A stretch of 64,000 nucleotides of DNA. Source: JAEUKQ01 sp964414755. Its GTDB lineage: Bacteria; Pseudomonadota; Alphaproteobacteria; JAEUKQ01. The position numbers and the translations under genes were made by a program. Below, piece after piece: positions 54,377-63,229 of the stretch. The stretch lies in assembly GCA_964414755.1 (NCBI GenBank), contig CAYPXH010000001.1, forward strand, positions 1-64,000, in the 5' to 3' direction. Positions within the stretch are counted from its first letter, which is position 1; every line of letters starts with the position of its first letter. The notes under the pieces were generated by a model. The model saw only the letters and a program-made list of their open reading frames with translations. It was not told where the DNA came from and did not search any database.

Positions 54377-55506
54377 TGATGAATTTATTAAGACCTCAAT
54401 ATAATTATTTACTGGCTGCCAAACCAAATTTTAGGAAAGCGAAAAAGTGGGACACCAAGGAATGGCTTCCTTGGACTTTGATTATCAGTTTTATTGCTAT
54501 TCTTACTCTCTATTTTGGCTGGTTAGTGCCACAGCAAAAGCTTGACCGAATCGACCAGTCTATTGCGCGCTTAAAGGGAATAGCAGCTACCTATCATCAA
54601 GAAACATTACAAGTTCTTAAATTCGCTAATGTTTATATCGAGGCATATAAAGCTGGAAAATTAGAAGAAATTCCTAGTCTGGTGATGAAATATCAACAAC
54701 GCCAGATCAGGCAACCTGTTTATAATGGTGATCTTGCAGAATATAAAGTAGAATTAACAAATGTAGAAAAAGCAAGTAAAGAAAGTAAAAACCTTAAACT
54801 TGTAGATATTGCAGTCTTACTGGCTCAGGAGAGCCAAAATCTGATAGATAATTTTCCAAGCTATGACAGGAAAATGCAAGAAATATTAAAGCAATATAAA
54901 GTCTGGGAAGATGCCCAAAAGCTGATTAATCTTACCGAGAGTCAGTTGACGATATTTATGGCTGAGCAGGCAGATTTACAAGAAGCTTTAAAGATTAATA
55001 GAAGGACTATTATGTCATTTATTGGAGGCGGTCCTTCTGATACGCCGCAACTTCTTAAGGAATCACCAGAGTTGGCTTTAGCTCTTCTGATTGAAGAACC
55101 AATTCTGAAGCCTTCCTTTGTAGCTAATCAAGCTTTACTGGAGGCGGTGAAACAAGTGGAAAAAAGCAAAGCCATGTTGACCGAGGCGCAAGAATTTTTT
55201 AATCAGCTCAAGGATCAGTGGAAGTTGATATTTCCAAAACAAGCTGATCCTCTAACTATACCTGTACAACAAAATAATAACCCTGTTTCTAATACATCAC
55301 CCAGCGTTACAACGCCCACAAAACCCACTGTAACTCCTGAACAGCAACGGCAAGAGGCTGAAAGGCTAAGGATTGAAGCAGAAAGGCGCACGGCTGAAGA
55401 AAAAAGGGTGCAAGAACAACGTCAGCGTGAAATTGAACAGCAAAAAGCAAATGAAGCTTTGTGCCGCAGTGGCCTTAGTTCGAATTGTCCACCAACAAGG
55501 CGATAG
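54376..55506 (+). CDS. Single-pass coiled-coil protein of the accessory operon
   Basis: 376 residues from the ATG at 54376, which shares one base with the ATPase stop and has GGAG 5 nt upstream. A short N-terminal cytoplasmic part is followed by one membrane helix (about 32-50, LIISFIAILTLYFGW) and a long helical region (about 55-285), a Pro/Thr/Asn linker and a C-terminal Glu/Arg/Gln coiled coil with two cysteines near the end (LCRSG, NCPPTRR). Its likely site is the inner membrane with the large part outside the cytoplasm. Family not recognised. It is the last gene of the operon, ahead of a terminator. Confidence 0.72.
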   Translation: MMNLLRPQYNYLLAAKPNFRKAKKWDTKEWLPWTLIISFIAILTLYFGWLVPQQKLDRIDQSIARLKGIAATYHQETLQVLKFANVYIEAYKAGKLEEIPSLVMKYQQRQIRQPVYNGDLAEYKVELTNVEKASKESKNLKLVDIAVLLAQESQNLIDNFPSYDRKMQEILKQYKVWEDAQKLINLTESQLTIFMAEQADLQEALKINRRTIMSFIGGGPSDTPQLLKESPELALALLIEEPILKPSFVANQALLEAVKQVEKSKAMLTEAQEFFNQLKDQWKLIFPKQADPLTIPVQQNNNPVSNTSPSVTTPTKPTVTPEQQRQEAERLRIEAERRTAEEKRVQEQRQREIEQQKANEALCRSGLSSNCPPTRR

Positions 55507-55606
55507 ACTGTACAAAATCCTGTAAAGTATTCATGAAATAATCAAGCGGGATAAGTATAATTTTTTGCTTTAAGGACTAAATCACTATAACGCGAGATAG
55601 GTGAAA

Positions 55607-55635
55607 AAAATAGGGCGGGTTAACCGCCCTATTTT
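55607..55635. terminator. Bidirectional intrinsic terminator
   Basis: AAAATAGGGCGG (55607-55618) pairs with CCGCCCTATTTT (55624-55635) over a 5-nt loop. A-run before and T-run after allow function on both strands: it ends the accessory operon and the convergent cold-shock gene. Confidence 0.92.
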
Positions 55636-55655
55636 AAAGAACAATAGTAGCTAGC

Positions 55656-55859
55656 TTAAAGTATTTGAATATTTACAGCCGATATTTTTTCCCGGTATGC
55701 AGCCAGTTCATAACTAACCTTTTGGCCATCGGGTAATTGATGAATACCGGCTTTTTGTAAAGCTGAGATATGTACAAAAATATCTGGAGAATTATCTTCT
55801 GGTTGAATAAAACCATATCCTTTTTTGAAGTTAAACCATTTTACTGTTCCTGTTGCCAA
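55656..55859 (-). CDS. Cold-shock-domain protein
   Basis: 67 residues starting at TTG 55859, with AAAGGAGG ending 5 nt before it; the longer frame from 55922 has no ribosome site. The RNA-binding motifs are GTVKWFNFKKGYGFIQP (RNP1, KGYGFI) and DIFVHISAL (RNP2, VHI). Such proteins bind single-stranded RNA or DNA and melt secondary structure. TTG starts are rare and may keep expression low. Confidence 0.93.
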   Translation of the reverse strand: MATGTVKWFNFKKGYGFIQPEDNSPDIFVHISALQKAGIHQLPDGQKVSYELAAYREKISAVNIQIL

Positions 55860-56084
55860 TGTATCCTCCTTTAGAAAAAGATATACGAAAATAGAAGCCA
55901 TATTGAAGCAAAACAAAATCATAATACCGACATCCCGAAGGTGCGGTTCATTTATATATTAGAATTATTGGAAATTGTCCTGCTTCAGAAATTTATACTA
56001 TCTTGAAAGAGATTAACCATCAAGAACAATCAACTTTTGGGCATATTTTTGCTGTTTTGTTTTTGTGGCAAAGTCATGTCCTTA

Positions 56085-57065
56085 TTACCGTTTATATGGC
56101 CGTATATGCTGATCAATTGCGCCGAAGATAGAATGACCCTTTAGATCAAGCATTTCAATACGTATACGGTCACCAAAACGTAAAAAAGACGTTATAGGTT
56201 TGCCTTCTTTTAAAGTTTCAAGAACACGTCGTTCCGCAATACAAGAAGAACCAGCCCCTGGGTTTTTATTAGAAACCGTTCCTGAGCCAATAATCGTTCC
56301 GGCCGCTAAAGGCCTTGTTTTGGCCGCATGGGCAATTAATTGGCAAAAGTCAAAGGTCATATCAATACCTGCATTTGGTTTGCCAAATAACTGATCGTTA
56401 ACGTAGCTATAAAGGGGCAAATGCAACCTGCGACCATCCCAATTGCTGCCAAGTTCATCTGGGGTGACGGCAACTGGTGAAAAGGACGAAGACGGTTTGC
56501 TTTGAAAAAAGCCAAAACCTTTTGCCAGTTCTGCAGGAATTAAATTGCGCAAAGAAACATCGTTAACCAGCATAATTAATTTAATATGATCTGCAGCTTC
56601 TACGTCAGATATGCCCATGGGAACATCGTCTGTTATAACCGCTACCTCGGCCTCAAAATCGATACCCCATTCTTCCTGTGCCAGGGTGATATCCTCGAGC
56701 GGTGCTAAAAAACTATCCGAACCTCCCTGGTACATTAATGGGTCAGTCCAGAAGCTAGCTGGCATGTCTGCACCACGGGCTTTACGAACAAGCTCAACAT
56801 GATTAACATAAGCCGAACCATCAGCCCATTGATATGCGCGGGGCAGGGGGGATAAACAGTGTTCTGCCTTAAAGGGTACAGCGTTTTTTACTTGCCCCTG
56901 TTGCAGTTGTTTAAACATCTTTGCTAATTGTGGGCTGATTTTGCCCCAGTTATCTAGTGCTTCTTGTAAAGTAGGAATTTCTACAGGAACACAAAATTTT
57001 AAGTCGCTGCTTACAACAACAAGTTGACCATCGCGGCGGCCGTTTTTAAGCGTGGCAAGTTTCAT
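56085..57065 (-). CDS. Fumarylacetoacetate hydrolase-family protein
   Basis: 326 residues from the ATG at 57065. The FAH fold is seen with metal and substrate motifs DFEAEVAVITDDVP, LVNDVSLRNLIP, QSKPSSSFSPVAVTPDELG, and GSGTVSNKNPGAGSSCIAERR. Its position 9 bp after homogentisate dioxygenase on the same strand argues that it cleaves fumarylacetoacetate or maleylacetoacetate at the end of tyrosine catabolism. No maleylacetoacetate isomerase gene is adjacent. Confidence 0.88.
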   Translation of the reverse strand: MKLATLKNGRRDGQLVVVSSDLKFCVPVEIPTLQEALDNWGKISPQLAKMFKQLQQGQVKNAVPFKAEHCLSPLPRAYQWADGSAYVNHVELVRKARGADMPASFWTDPLMYQGGSDSFLAPLEDITLAQEEWGIDFEAEVAVITDDVPMGISDVEAADHIKLIMLVNDVSLRNLIPAELAKGFGFFQSKPSSSFSPVAVTPDELGSNWDGRRLHLPLYSYVNDQLFGKPNAGIDMTFDFCQLIAHAAKTRPLAAGTIIGSGTVSNKNPGAGSSCIAERRVLETLKEGKPITSFLRFGDRIRIEMLDLKGHSIFGAIDQHIRPYKR

Positions 57066-57092
57066 ATTAATTCTTAGTCCCAATAGATTCGT

Positions 57093-58220
57093 TTAGGTTT
57101 TCTTCCAACTGTCGACATAAGCCTTGTTCTCAATGCCATCAGGCAAAGTTCCAAGTTCCAGGGCATCCCGCGTATCAATCATAACTGCATATTCGTCTGT
57201 GGCAGGTTTTTTTTGAACCATCATGTTTTGCAGGGCCTTAGGGTGTGGTCCATGCGTAAAGCCGCAAGGATGAAACGTCATCATTCCGGCTTTGATGTTA
57301 TCGCGGCTGAAAAAATCTCCGGCATGGTAGAATAAGACTTCATCATAATCATCATTATTATGAAAGAAGGGAATTTTGATTGCATCTGCATCTGTTTCGA
57401 AAGGTCTTGGGGCAAAGGTGCATACAACAAAACGATTAGCCACAAACGTGGTATGTGCCGATGGTGGTAGATGATAGCGATGGCTTAAGAGTGGCCGTAT
57501 ATCCGCAACATTAATTCGTACGGGCGCAAGATCACCTTTCCAGCCCACAGCATCCAAGGGGTTGAAGGGGTATGTTACAGTTGAAATGGCTTGTCGCCGC
57601 TTAATCCGCACCTGCCATTTATTTTCGTTTTGTTGGGCTAAGAAAGCCTCGTCAAGTGCTGGAACGTCAAGCATGGCTGGATCAAAAATGGCATGCGGCC
57701 CAAGCAACCCTTTATCTGGAAGTTGATAACTGCTGTTTGTAGCCTCTATCAGCAACAATTGTAATTCACCCTTGGTGGGTTCAAGGCGCCACATTGTGCT
57801 TCGCGGCACCATAATATAATCACCTGCACGAATGCTAAGATGACCAAAATCACAATAAAGTTCTGCTGTTCCCTGATGAACAAACAACAATTCATCCCCA
57901 TCACCGTTACGCACCAGGTGGTCCATTTTCTGTGATAGACGCCAAAAACGGATGCGGGTATGGGCGTTGTATAGAACATCGGGTGTTTGCCAAGGACAAG
58001 TCGATAGATTTGGTAGCTTGTTTAGGTCAAAAGACCTTGGCCGCAAGGGGCCTTGCCAATCAACCCAGCCAGTTGGTGGGTGTTTGTGGTACATGTGGCT
58101 AGCTGGACCAAAAAAACCATCTTTGCCAATTTCACGCTCGTAAGAGCCTTCGGGTAAATTGGTGTGTGCCTGACGCGAAGTTTTACCTGCACGTACAGGA
58201 AAGGGAATATAATTTTTCAT
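57093..58220 (-). CDS. hmgA: Homogentisate 1,2-dioxygenase
   Basis: 375 residues, the shorter bacterial form. The N-terminal pattern PVRAGKTSRQAHTNLPEGSYERE and the core LLFVHQGTAELYCDFG, GDYIMVPRSTMWR, YDEVLFYHAGDFFSRDN and HPCGFTHGPHP provide the cupin core and iron-ligand histidines and glutamate. It opens the ring of homogentisate to maleylacetoacetate using oxygen and Fe(II). The fumarylacetoacetase gene follows in the same operon. A 4-hydroxyphenylpyruvate dioxygenase is not seen nearby. Confidence 0.88.
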   Translation of the reverse strand: MKNYIPFPVRAGKTSRQAHTNLPEGSYEREIGKDGFFGPASHMYHKHPPTGWVDWQGPLRPRSFDLNKLPNLSTCPWQTPDVLYNAHTRIRFWRLSQKMDHLVRNGDGDELLFVHQGTAELYCDFGHLSIRAGDYIMVPRSTMWRLEPTKGELQLLLIEATNSSYQLPDKGLLGPHAIFDPAMLDVPALDEAFLAQQNENKWQVRIKRRQAISTVTYPFNPLDAVGWKGDLAPVRINVADIRPLLSHRYHLPPSAHTTFVANRFVVCTFAPRPFETDADAIKIPFFHNNDDYDEVLFYHAGDFFSRDNIKAGMMTFHPCGFTHGPHPKALQNMMVQKKPATDEYAVMIDTRDALELGTLPDGIENKAYVDSWKKT

Positions 58221-58310
58221 TCGATATCCAATGTCTTAAAATTAATAGATAAACCTGAAAATGTTATGCAAAGTACCATACTAAAACAATTATGCTAAAT
58301 TGCTTGTAAA

Positions 58311-58685
58311 TTATTTTATGTTTTCCCAAAGGCCTAAAACGTTACCTTCCGTATCTTTAATGCGGGCATAATAACCAAAATTACCAACAGATTGTTTAGC
58401 CAAAACTGTTTTTCCGCCACTGCTTTCTGCCTTTTTTAGCGCGGCATCAATGGATGTAACGGTAACCATCAATAGAGGATAGTTGGTATTTGGATCTTTG
58501 GGCATCATGCCACCGTTAATACATCCAGCCTTTTTTGGGGTACCCTGTGCATCACTTTCTGCGGTTATTGCCATGACATAACCCTTGCCAACTTCATGAA
58601 ATTGCCAACCAAAGGTGTTTTGGTAAAATCTTTTAGCGCGTTCTTTATTATCAAAAACAACCTCAAAATGGGTTACCGAATCCAT
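58311..58685 (-). CDS. VOC-superfamily (glyoxalase-like) protein
   Basis: 124 residues with a single VOC fold of two beta-alpha-beta-beta-beta units. HFEVVFDNKERAKRFYQNTFGW opens the first and VLAKQSVGNFGYYARIKDTEGNVLGLWE closes the second. The metal-ligand His at the start and Glu at the end are present. Many such proteins are uncharacterised. It lies about 90 bp upstream of hmgA on the same strand but is far too short for 4-hydroxyphenylpyruvate dioxygenase. Confidence 0.82.
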   Translation of the reverse strand: MDSVTHFEVVFDNKERAKRFYQNTFGWQFHEVGKGYVMAITAESDAQGTPKKAGCINGGMMPKDPNTNYPLLMVTVTSIDAALKKAESSGGKTVLAKQSVGNFGYYARIKDTEGNVLGLWENIK

Positions 58686-58815
58686 ATATTTTCCCCCAGA
58701 AAGCGTGTGTCAAAACTAATAATTGATGAACGTTGACCTTATTATAAATCTTCTTGGCAAAAGATCAAACCTAATTCGATGGGTTTAAATAAGGGGTTTA
58801 GTTATCCAAAGACGA

Positions 58816-59970
58816 TCACGATTGATTAATTGCTGCTGCGAGTGCCGATACAACCTGTTGTTCACGTCGTTGGCGAATGCTATCAGACTTAAGTTGTCCG
58901 CATGCAGCCATAATATCTTCACCGCGCGGTGTACGAATGGGCGATGCATAACCAGCATCTAAAACAATTTGGCTAAATTTGCGAATAGATTCGTCGCTGG
59001 ATCGTTCAAAAGGGGTGCCAGGCCAAGGATTAAAAGGTATCAGATTAACTTTGGCAGGAATTCCACGGATCAACCGTACTAATTCTTTCGCCTCAGCGGC
59101 TGAGTCATTGACATCTTTTAGCATAACATACTCAAAGGTTATGCGTCGAGCGTTGCTGGCGCCTGGGTAATTGCGGCATGCTTGTAAAAGATCTTCAATG
59201 GGATATTTCTTATTAATTGGCACCAAATAATCGCGCAGCTCGTTACGAACGGCGTGCAAAGATATAGCTAAGTTAACATTAAGTTCGGCCCCACAACGTT
59301 CGATCATGGGTACAACACCTGCAGTTGAGAGTGTAATACGACGCCGTGATAATGATATACCTTCACCATCCATAACAATCGTTAAGGCCTTAGCAACATT
59401 ATCATAATTATATAAAGGTTCTCCCATCCCCATCATGACAATGTTTGACAACAGACGTCCATCCTGTGGAGATGGCCATTCGCCCAGTTGGTCGCGTGCA
59501 TTAAGTACTTGCCCGACAATTTCGGCTGCAGATAGATTGCGAACCAAGCGTTGGGTGCCTGTATGACAAAATTTGCAAGTTAACGTACATCCCACCTGCG
59601 ATGATACGCACAAAGTACCCCTATCTTCTTCTGGTATGTAAACGGATTCAATCTCTTGTCCGTCCACCATTTTTAATAACCATTTGCGGGTATTATCCGT
59701 CGAATGTAGAGAGCGGCTAACACTGGGGCGGGAAATAACAAAATACTGGTCCAACAAATGACGAATATCTTTGGATAAATTATTCATCTGTTCAAAGTTA
59801 ATAACCCCATGGTGATAAATCCAGTGCCACAATTGTTTAGCACGGAACCCAGGCAAGCGGTAATCATTCAAGGCAGCAACAATCTCAGGCCGGCTTAACC
59901 CGACCAAATTTATCTTGCCATTAACCGTTGCAGGTGGCGCAAACTGAATTGCATGTGTTGTTGTACCCAT
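58816..59970 (-). CDS. rlmN: Dual-specificity RNA methyltransferase RlmN
   Basis: 384 residues from the ATG at 59970 (GTG one codon earlier possible). The radical SAM CxxxCxxC motif is in GCTLTCKFCHTGTQ. The SAM/iron-sulfur context GMGEPLYNYDNV and ITLSTAGVVPMI follow, and the C-terminal catalytic Cys is in DIMAACGQLK. It methylates C2 of A2503 in 23S rRNA and A37 in some tRNAs. Confidence 0.94.
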   Translation of the reverse strand: MGTTTHAIQFAPPATVNGKINLVGLSRPEIVAALNDYRLPGFRAKQLWHWIYHHGVINFEQMNNLSKDIRHLLDQYFVISRPSVSRSLHSTDNTRKWLLKMVDGQEIESVYIPEEDRGTLCVSSQVGCTLTCKFCHTGTQRLVRNLSAAEIVGQVLNARDQLGEWPSPQDGRLLSNIVMMGMGEPLYNYDNVAKALTIVMDGEGISLSRRRITLSTAGVVPMIERCGAELNVNLAISLHAVRNELRDYLVPINKKYPIEDLLQACRNYPGASNARRITFEYVMLKDVNDSAAEAKELVRLIRGIPAKVNLIPFNPWPGTPFERSSDESIRKFSQIVLDAGYASPIRTPRGEDIMAACGQLKSDSIRQRREQQVVSALAAAINQS

Positions 59971-60073
59971 CACCAGCCTATCGATGGTTGTTGATCATTA
60001 AAAACAAGTTGTCACCAGGTAACGATATCACAGATCGCCTGTCTAAGCAATTGCGAACGGGTGCACAAAAACA

Positions 60074-60613
60074 TTAACGAGTTACGTTACAAGCGGTATT
60101 AATTGCTGCATAAGCTTTTGAAAAACCAGTTAACGAAAATGTATCACGGGTCTTTGTGTTGCGTGCTGAGGTGCCAAGAACAGTCAAATTTTTACCGCGC
60201 CGCATCGCATCAACCAAAATTTTGTCGCCATTAGCATCTTTTACCCATGCCTTGTCGTCTTGGGTGAATAAAATATGTTTTGCACCATTATCAACCTGGA
60301 TTGTTACTTCACTATTAAGCTTGTATGGATAGCCTGTGAAAAAAGTTACGGTATCTAATGTGTTATTAGCCGGACGGTGTGTGATCATCATATAAACACG
60401 CCCACGACTGCTGTAGCTGCCCTCAACCGCTTCCGACTTCACAGCATCACTAACCATGAAGCAGCCAGTTTTACCATTTTCCTCAAAAGAAGCAGCTTGC
60501 CAATTGTCGAATTTACCCAAGTCAGTCATGGTTGGCTTGGGTTGTTGCGCGACAAGAGGTGTTGATAAAAAAATCACGGATATAACAGAAATAGATTGAA
60601 AAAGTTTTTTCAT
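60074..60613 (-). CDS. IalB-family periplasmic protein
   Basis: 179 residues from the ATG at 60613. A signal peptide (about 1-22, cleavage after LVAQ) is followed by the invasion-associated locus B fold: FDNWQAASFEENGKTGCFM, MITHRPANN, FFTGYPYK, then DTFSLTGFSKAYAAINTAC at the end. Two cysteines (in TGCF and TAC) may bond. IalB proteins are widespread in alphaproteobacteria; a direct role in host invasion is established only in Bartonella. Stands alone. Confidence 0.82.
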   Translation of the reverse strand: MKKLFQSISVISVIFLSTPLVAQQPKPTMTDLGKFDNWQAASFEENGKTGCFMVSDAVKSEAVEGSYSSRGRVYMMITHRPANNTLDTVTFFTGYPYKLNSEVTIQVDNGAKHILFTQDDKAWVKDANGDKILVDAMRRGKNLTVLGTSARNTKTRDTFSLTGFSKAYAAINTACNVTR

Positions 60614-60819
60614 CGTCGATAGTCTCCTGCATTTTGCTATCAAAAATAATTACTTATCATGTGCTGATTCGGAAAAAAGGCTATTTATATTTGCCGTAAC
60701 CTTAATTTTTTGTAAAAATTTAACCACCAAGGCAGCCAAGATTATCTGGCGGAATTAACATTCTTATATTATAAATCTGCTGAAGTGTTTTATTAAACTA
60801 ACAAAAACGATGTGATTCG

Positions 60820-61833
60820 ATGATAAAACAAAAAACATCCCAACAATTACCCTCTCCCCTAGTGGTTGAGGTTACACGCGGCAATATGGTTGAAAGTATT
60901 CATTCAATTCATGCGGCTGTTGTTCGTTATGATAATCAGGTGCTTAAAAGTTGGGGGGATCCCGAAAAGATTGTCTATGCACGTTCTGCAATTAAACCAT
61001 TGCAAGCATTACCCTTAATTGAAAGTGGTGCTGCTGATCATTTTGGGTTGGCAGATCATGAAATTGCCCTGGCTTGTGCCTCGCACGAGGGAGAGGAAAT
61101 ACACACCAATGCTGTTACTGCATGGCTGCAGAAAATTGGCTGTTCTGAACATGATTTATGCTGTGGCGTACATACCCCTTATCATGGTGGTGTAGCCGAA
61201 GAACTGATTCGAACAGGCCGCAAACCAAGCCCCGTACATAATAACTGTTCTGGCAAGCACACGGGTTTTTTAACGACAGCAAAATTTTATCAAGAAGAAC
61301 TCAAGGATTACATAAATTATCAACACCCAGTACAACAACGAATTGTCACCGTGCTAGAAGAGATGGCAGGTATTTCCTTGGCAGAAGCGCCCAAAGGGGT
61401 TGATGGTTGTGGCATTCCGGTTGTTGGAATCTCTTTAAGGCATACAGCACTGGCCATGGCGCGTTTTGCGAATCCGCTCGATATTCCGATCAAGCGGCAA
61501 AAGGCTATTCATCGTATTACCCGCGCCATTCAAGCAAATCCGCTGATGATTGCTGGGCATGGGCGTTTTTGCAGTTTAGTTACACAGCAATTGCACGACC
61601 GTGGCTTTGTAAAAGTAGGGGCAGAGGGGGTTTATATAGCCGTTTTACCAAAACAAGGTTTGGGAATTACCCTAAAAACAGCCGATGGGGCAATTCGGGC
61701 TGCTGAAATGGGCATGATAAAAATCTTGCTAGAGGTTGGCGCCCTAACCAAGGCTGATTATCCAGCGTTAGAAAAATTTCTTCATCCCATCATCAAAAAT
61801 CGTGCGGGTCTTAAGGTAGGAGAGATTCGTTAA
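60820..61833 (+). CDS. Asparaginase, AnsA-II (Rhizobium) family
   Basis: 337 residues of the thermolabile asparaginase II family, unrelated to the bacterial type I/II enzymes. Characteristic segments are IYARSAIKPLQALPL-like VYARSAIKPLQALPLIE, CASHEGEEIH, HNNCSGKHTGFLTTAK (Ser and Lys active-site region) and VDGCGIPVVG. It hydrolyses asparagine to aspartate and ammonia, a means to use amino acids as carbon and nitrogen. No signal peptide, so cytoplasmic. The downstream gene starts 21 bp after its stop. Confidence 0.85.
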   Translation: MIKQKTSQQLPSPLVVEVTRGNMVESIHSIHAAVVRYDNQVLKSWGDPEKIVYARSAIKPLQALPLIESGAADHFGLADHEIALACASHEGEEIHTNAVTAWLQKIGCSEHDLCCGVHTPYHGGVAEELIRTGRKPSPVHNNCSGKHTGFLTTAKFYQEELKDYINYQHPVQQRIVTVLEEMAGISLAEAPKGVDGCGIPVVGISLRHTALAMARFANPLDIPIKRQKAIHRITRAIQANPLMIAGHGRFCSLVTQQLHDRGFVKVGAEGVYIAVLPKQGLGITLKTADGAIRAAEMGMIKILLEVGALTKADYPALEKFLHPIIKNRAGLKVGEIR

Positions 61834-61854
61834 CAAACAACCAAAAACAAAGAT

Positions 61855-62544
61855 ATGCCATTCAACAATTCATATTCATATTCCTACATAGCGGCCTTAA
61901 TTCGCGATTGGCAGCAGTCAAACTATCGTGAAAATTTAATCCATATTTTTTATCCATCCTCAGTTTTTATGGGTTCTTACACCAAAAAGCAGGCACGTGA
62001 TACGCCAGTTGCTGATTTAAAAATGGTCAAGCGCATCATTGATACATTTGGTTACAATGATATGTATGTTATTTCAATGTGTTTGCAGCTTTTGCGTACC
62101 AATTTAGATATTGGCTATAAACCAAGAAGGCAAAAAGCCCATTTTTTGATTATCAAGTTAATCAAGCAGTGGCACCGTCTATCTCAGCTTCAAAAATTAA
62201 ATAAGAATGAAGTAAAAGTATGGGAATCAATCATGTACGGCTTACTGCATACTTTAAACACTTGGGTCATCTATGATCCGCTACCGCAAAATATAGAAAC
62301 TCTCAAGGATAAAGCTGTTTTAACCCTTGTGATTCAATCTTTGGGGTCTAATTGTCAATCAGATTTATGTTGGGATACAGCCTTAGGTTTTCTGGCAAAT
62401 ATCGAAAAAAGCTGGAAACACATACCACAAAAAAGCCGTCTGGCCATAAGCCAAGTTCTGGACAAAATTGACCCATCATACCGGGAGGGTGACGTTAAGC
62501 TTCTACTACAAAAATGGTCAGATTTTAATCATTTATCTCGTTAA
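61855..62544 (+). CDS. Hypothetical helical protein
   Basis: 229 residues, no signal peptide or membrane helix. Predominantly helical by residue pattern, with several Leu/Ile-rich amphipathic stretches (such as VISMCLQLLRTNLDIGY and FLIIKLIKQWHRLSQLQ) that could be helical repeats. I do not recognise the family. It lies 21 bp after the asparaginase gene on the same strand, with a weak ribosome site, so it may be translated from that mRNA. Confidence 0.6.
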   Translation: MPFNNSYSYSYIAALIRDWQQSNYRENLIHIFYPSSVFMGSYTKKQARDTPVADLKMVKRIIDTFGYNDMYVISMCLQLLRTNLDIGYKPRRQKAHFLIIKLIKQWHRLSQLQKLNKNEVKVWESIMYGLLHTLNTWVIYDPLPQNIETLKDKAVLTLVIQSLGSNCQSDLCWDTALGFLANIEKSWKHIPQKSRLAISQVLDKIDPSYREGDVKLLLQKWSDFNHLSR

Positions 62545-62625
62545 GTCTGGCTGGACATTTTAGGAAATAGGTTTATGTTAAGGCGATTATTAAGCCTTCT
62601 AAGACAAATGACATTGTAATACATA

Positions 62626-63204
62626 ATGGAAAGTAGCAAACACATGGTTAAAAAAAATGGTCTTTTTTTTTGGCGTTGGTTGCAATCCCCAAAAACCGTT
62701 GGGGCTGTTGTACCGAGTAGCGAAGCCCTAGCTGCCGCTATGGCCCGTGCTGTGCCATTAGCAGACGGCTACGTTATTGAGCTTGGAGGGGGAACAGGGG
62801 TTATCACCCAAGCCCTGCTTAATCGAGGGGTAGATCCTAAAAAACTAATTGTTATTGAGCGTGATCCAACCTTTTATAACCTATTGATTAAGCGTTTCCC
62901 AAATTTGGTAATTATTAATGGTAACGCAACGGATTTGACCAAACTTGTTGCCGCGGCAGCAGCTATTCGACAAGCGTCCGCAATTGTTTCTGGGTTGCCT
63001 TTAATTGGTATGCCCAAGCCGGTTCAACATAAAATTATGGATGAATGCAAGGCACTTATGGGCAGCCATTCGCCATTTGTTCAGTTTACATATAGCCTTT
63101 TCTCACCGCTAAATCGGCAAGAATTTAGCCTGACGGGTCAGCGGTTAGAACGTATATTTAATAACATTCCCCCTGCATCGGTTTGGCAATATTATAAAAA
63201 ATAA
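62626..63204 (+). CDS. PmtA-like class I SAM methyltransferase
   Basis: 192 residues (or 186 from Met7). The pattern FFWRWLQSPKTVGAVVPSS at the N-terminus and the SAM motif IELGGGTGVITQALL, then VIERDPTFYNLL and VSGLPLIGMP, match the phospholipid N-methyltransferase (PmtA) group that methylates phosphatidylethanolamine to phosphatidylcholine. Some members of this group have other lipid or unknown substrates, so the substrate is inferred. Phosphatidylcholine synthesis would suit a host-associated alphaproteobacterium. Single gene. Confidence 0.82.
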   Translation: MESSKHMVKKNGLFFWRWLQSPKTVGAVVPSSEALAAAMARAVPLADGYVIELGGGTGVITQALLNRGVDPKKLIVIERDPTFYNLLIKRFPNLVIINGNATDLTKLVAAAAAIRQASAIVSGLPLIGMPKPVQHKIMDECKALMGSHSPFVQFTYSLFSPLNRQEFSLTGQRLERIFNNIPPASVWQYYKK

Positions 63205-63229
63205 GTTTTACTTTTTAATTTGTTAAAAT

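Noticed and set aside
58311..58685. The VOC protein as 4-hydroxyphenylpyruvate dioxygenase feeding hmgA
   Set aside because: At 124 residues it is a single VOC unit, about a third of the length required.
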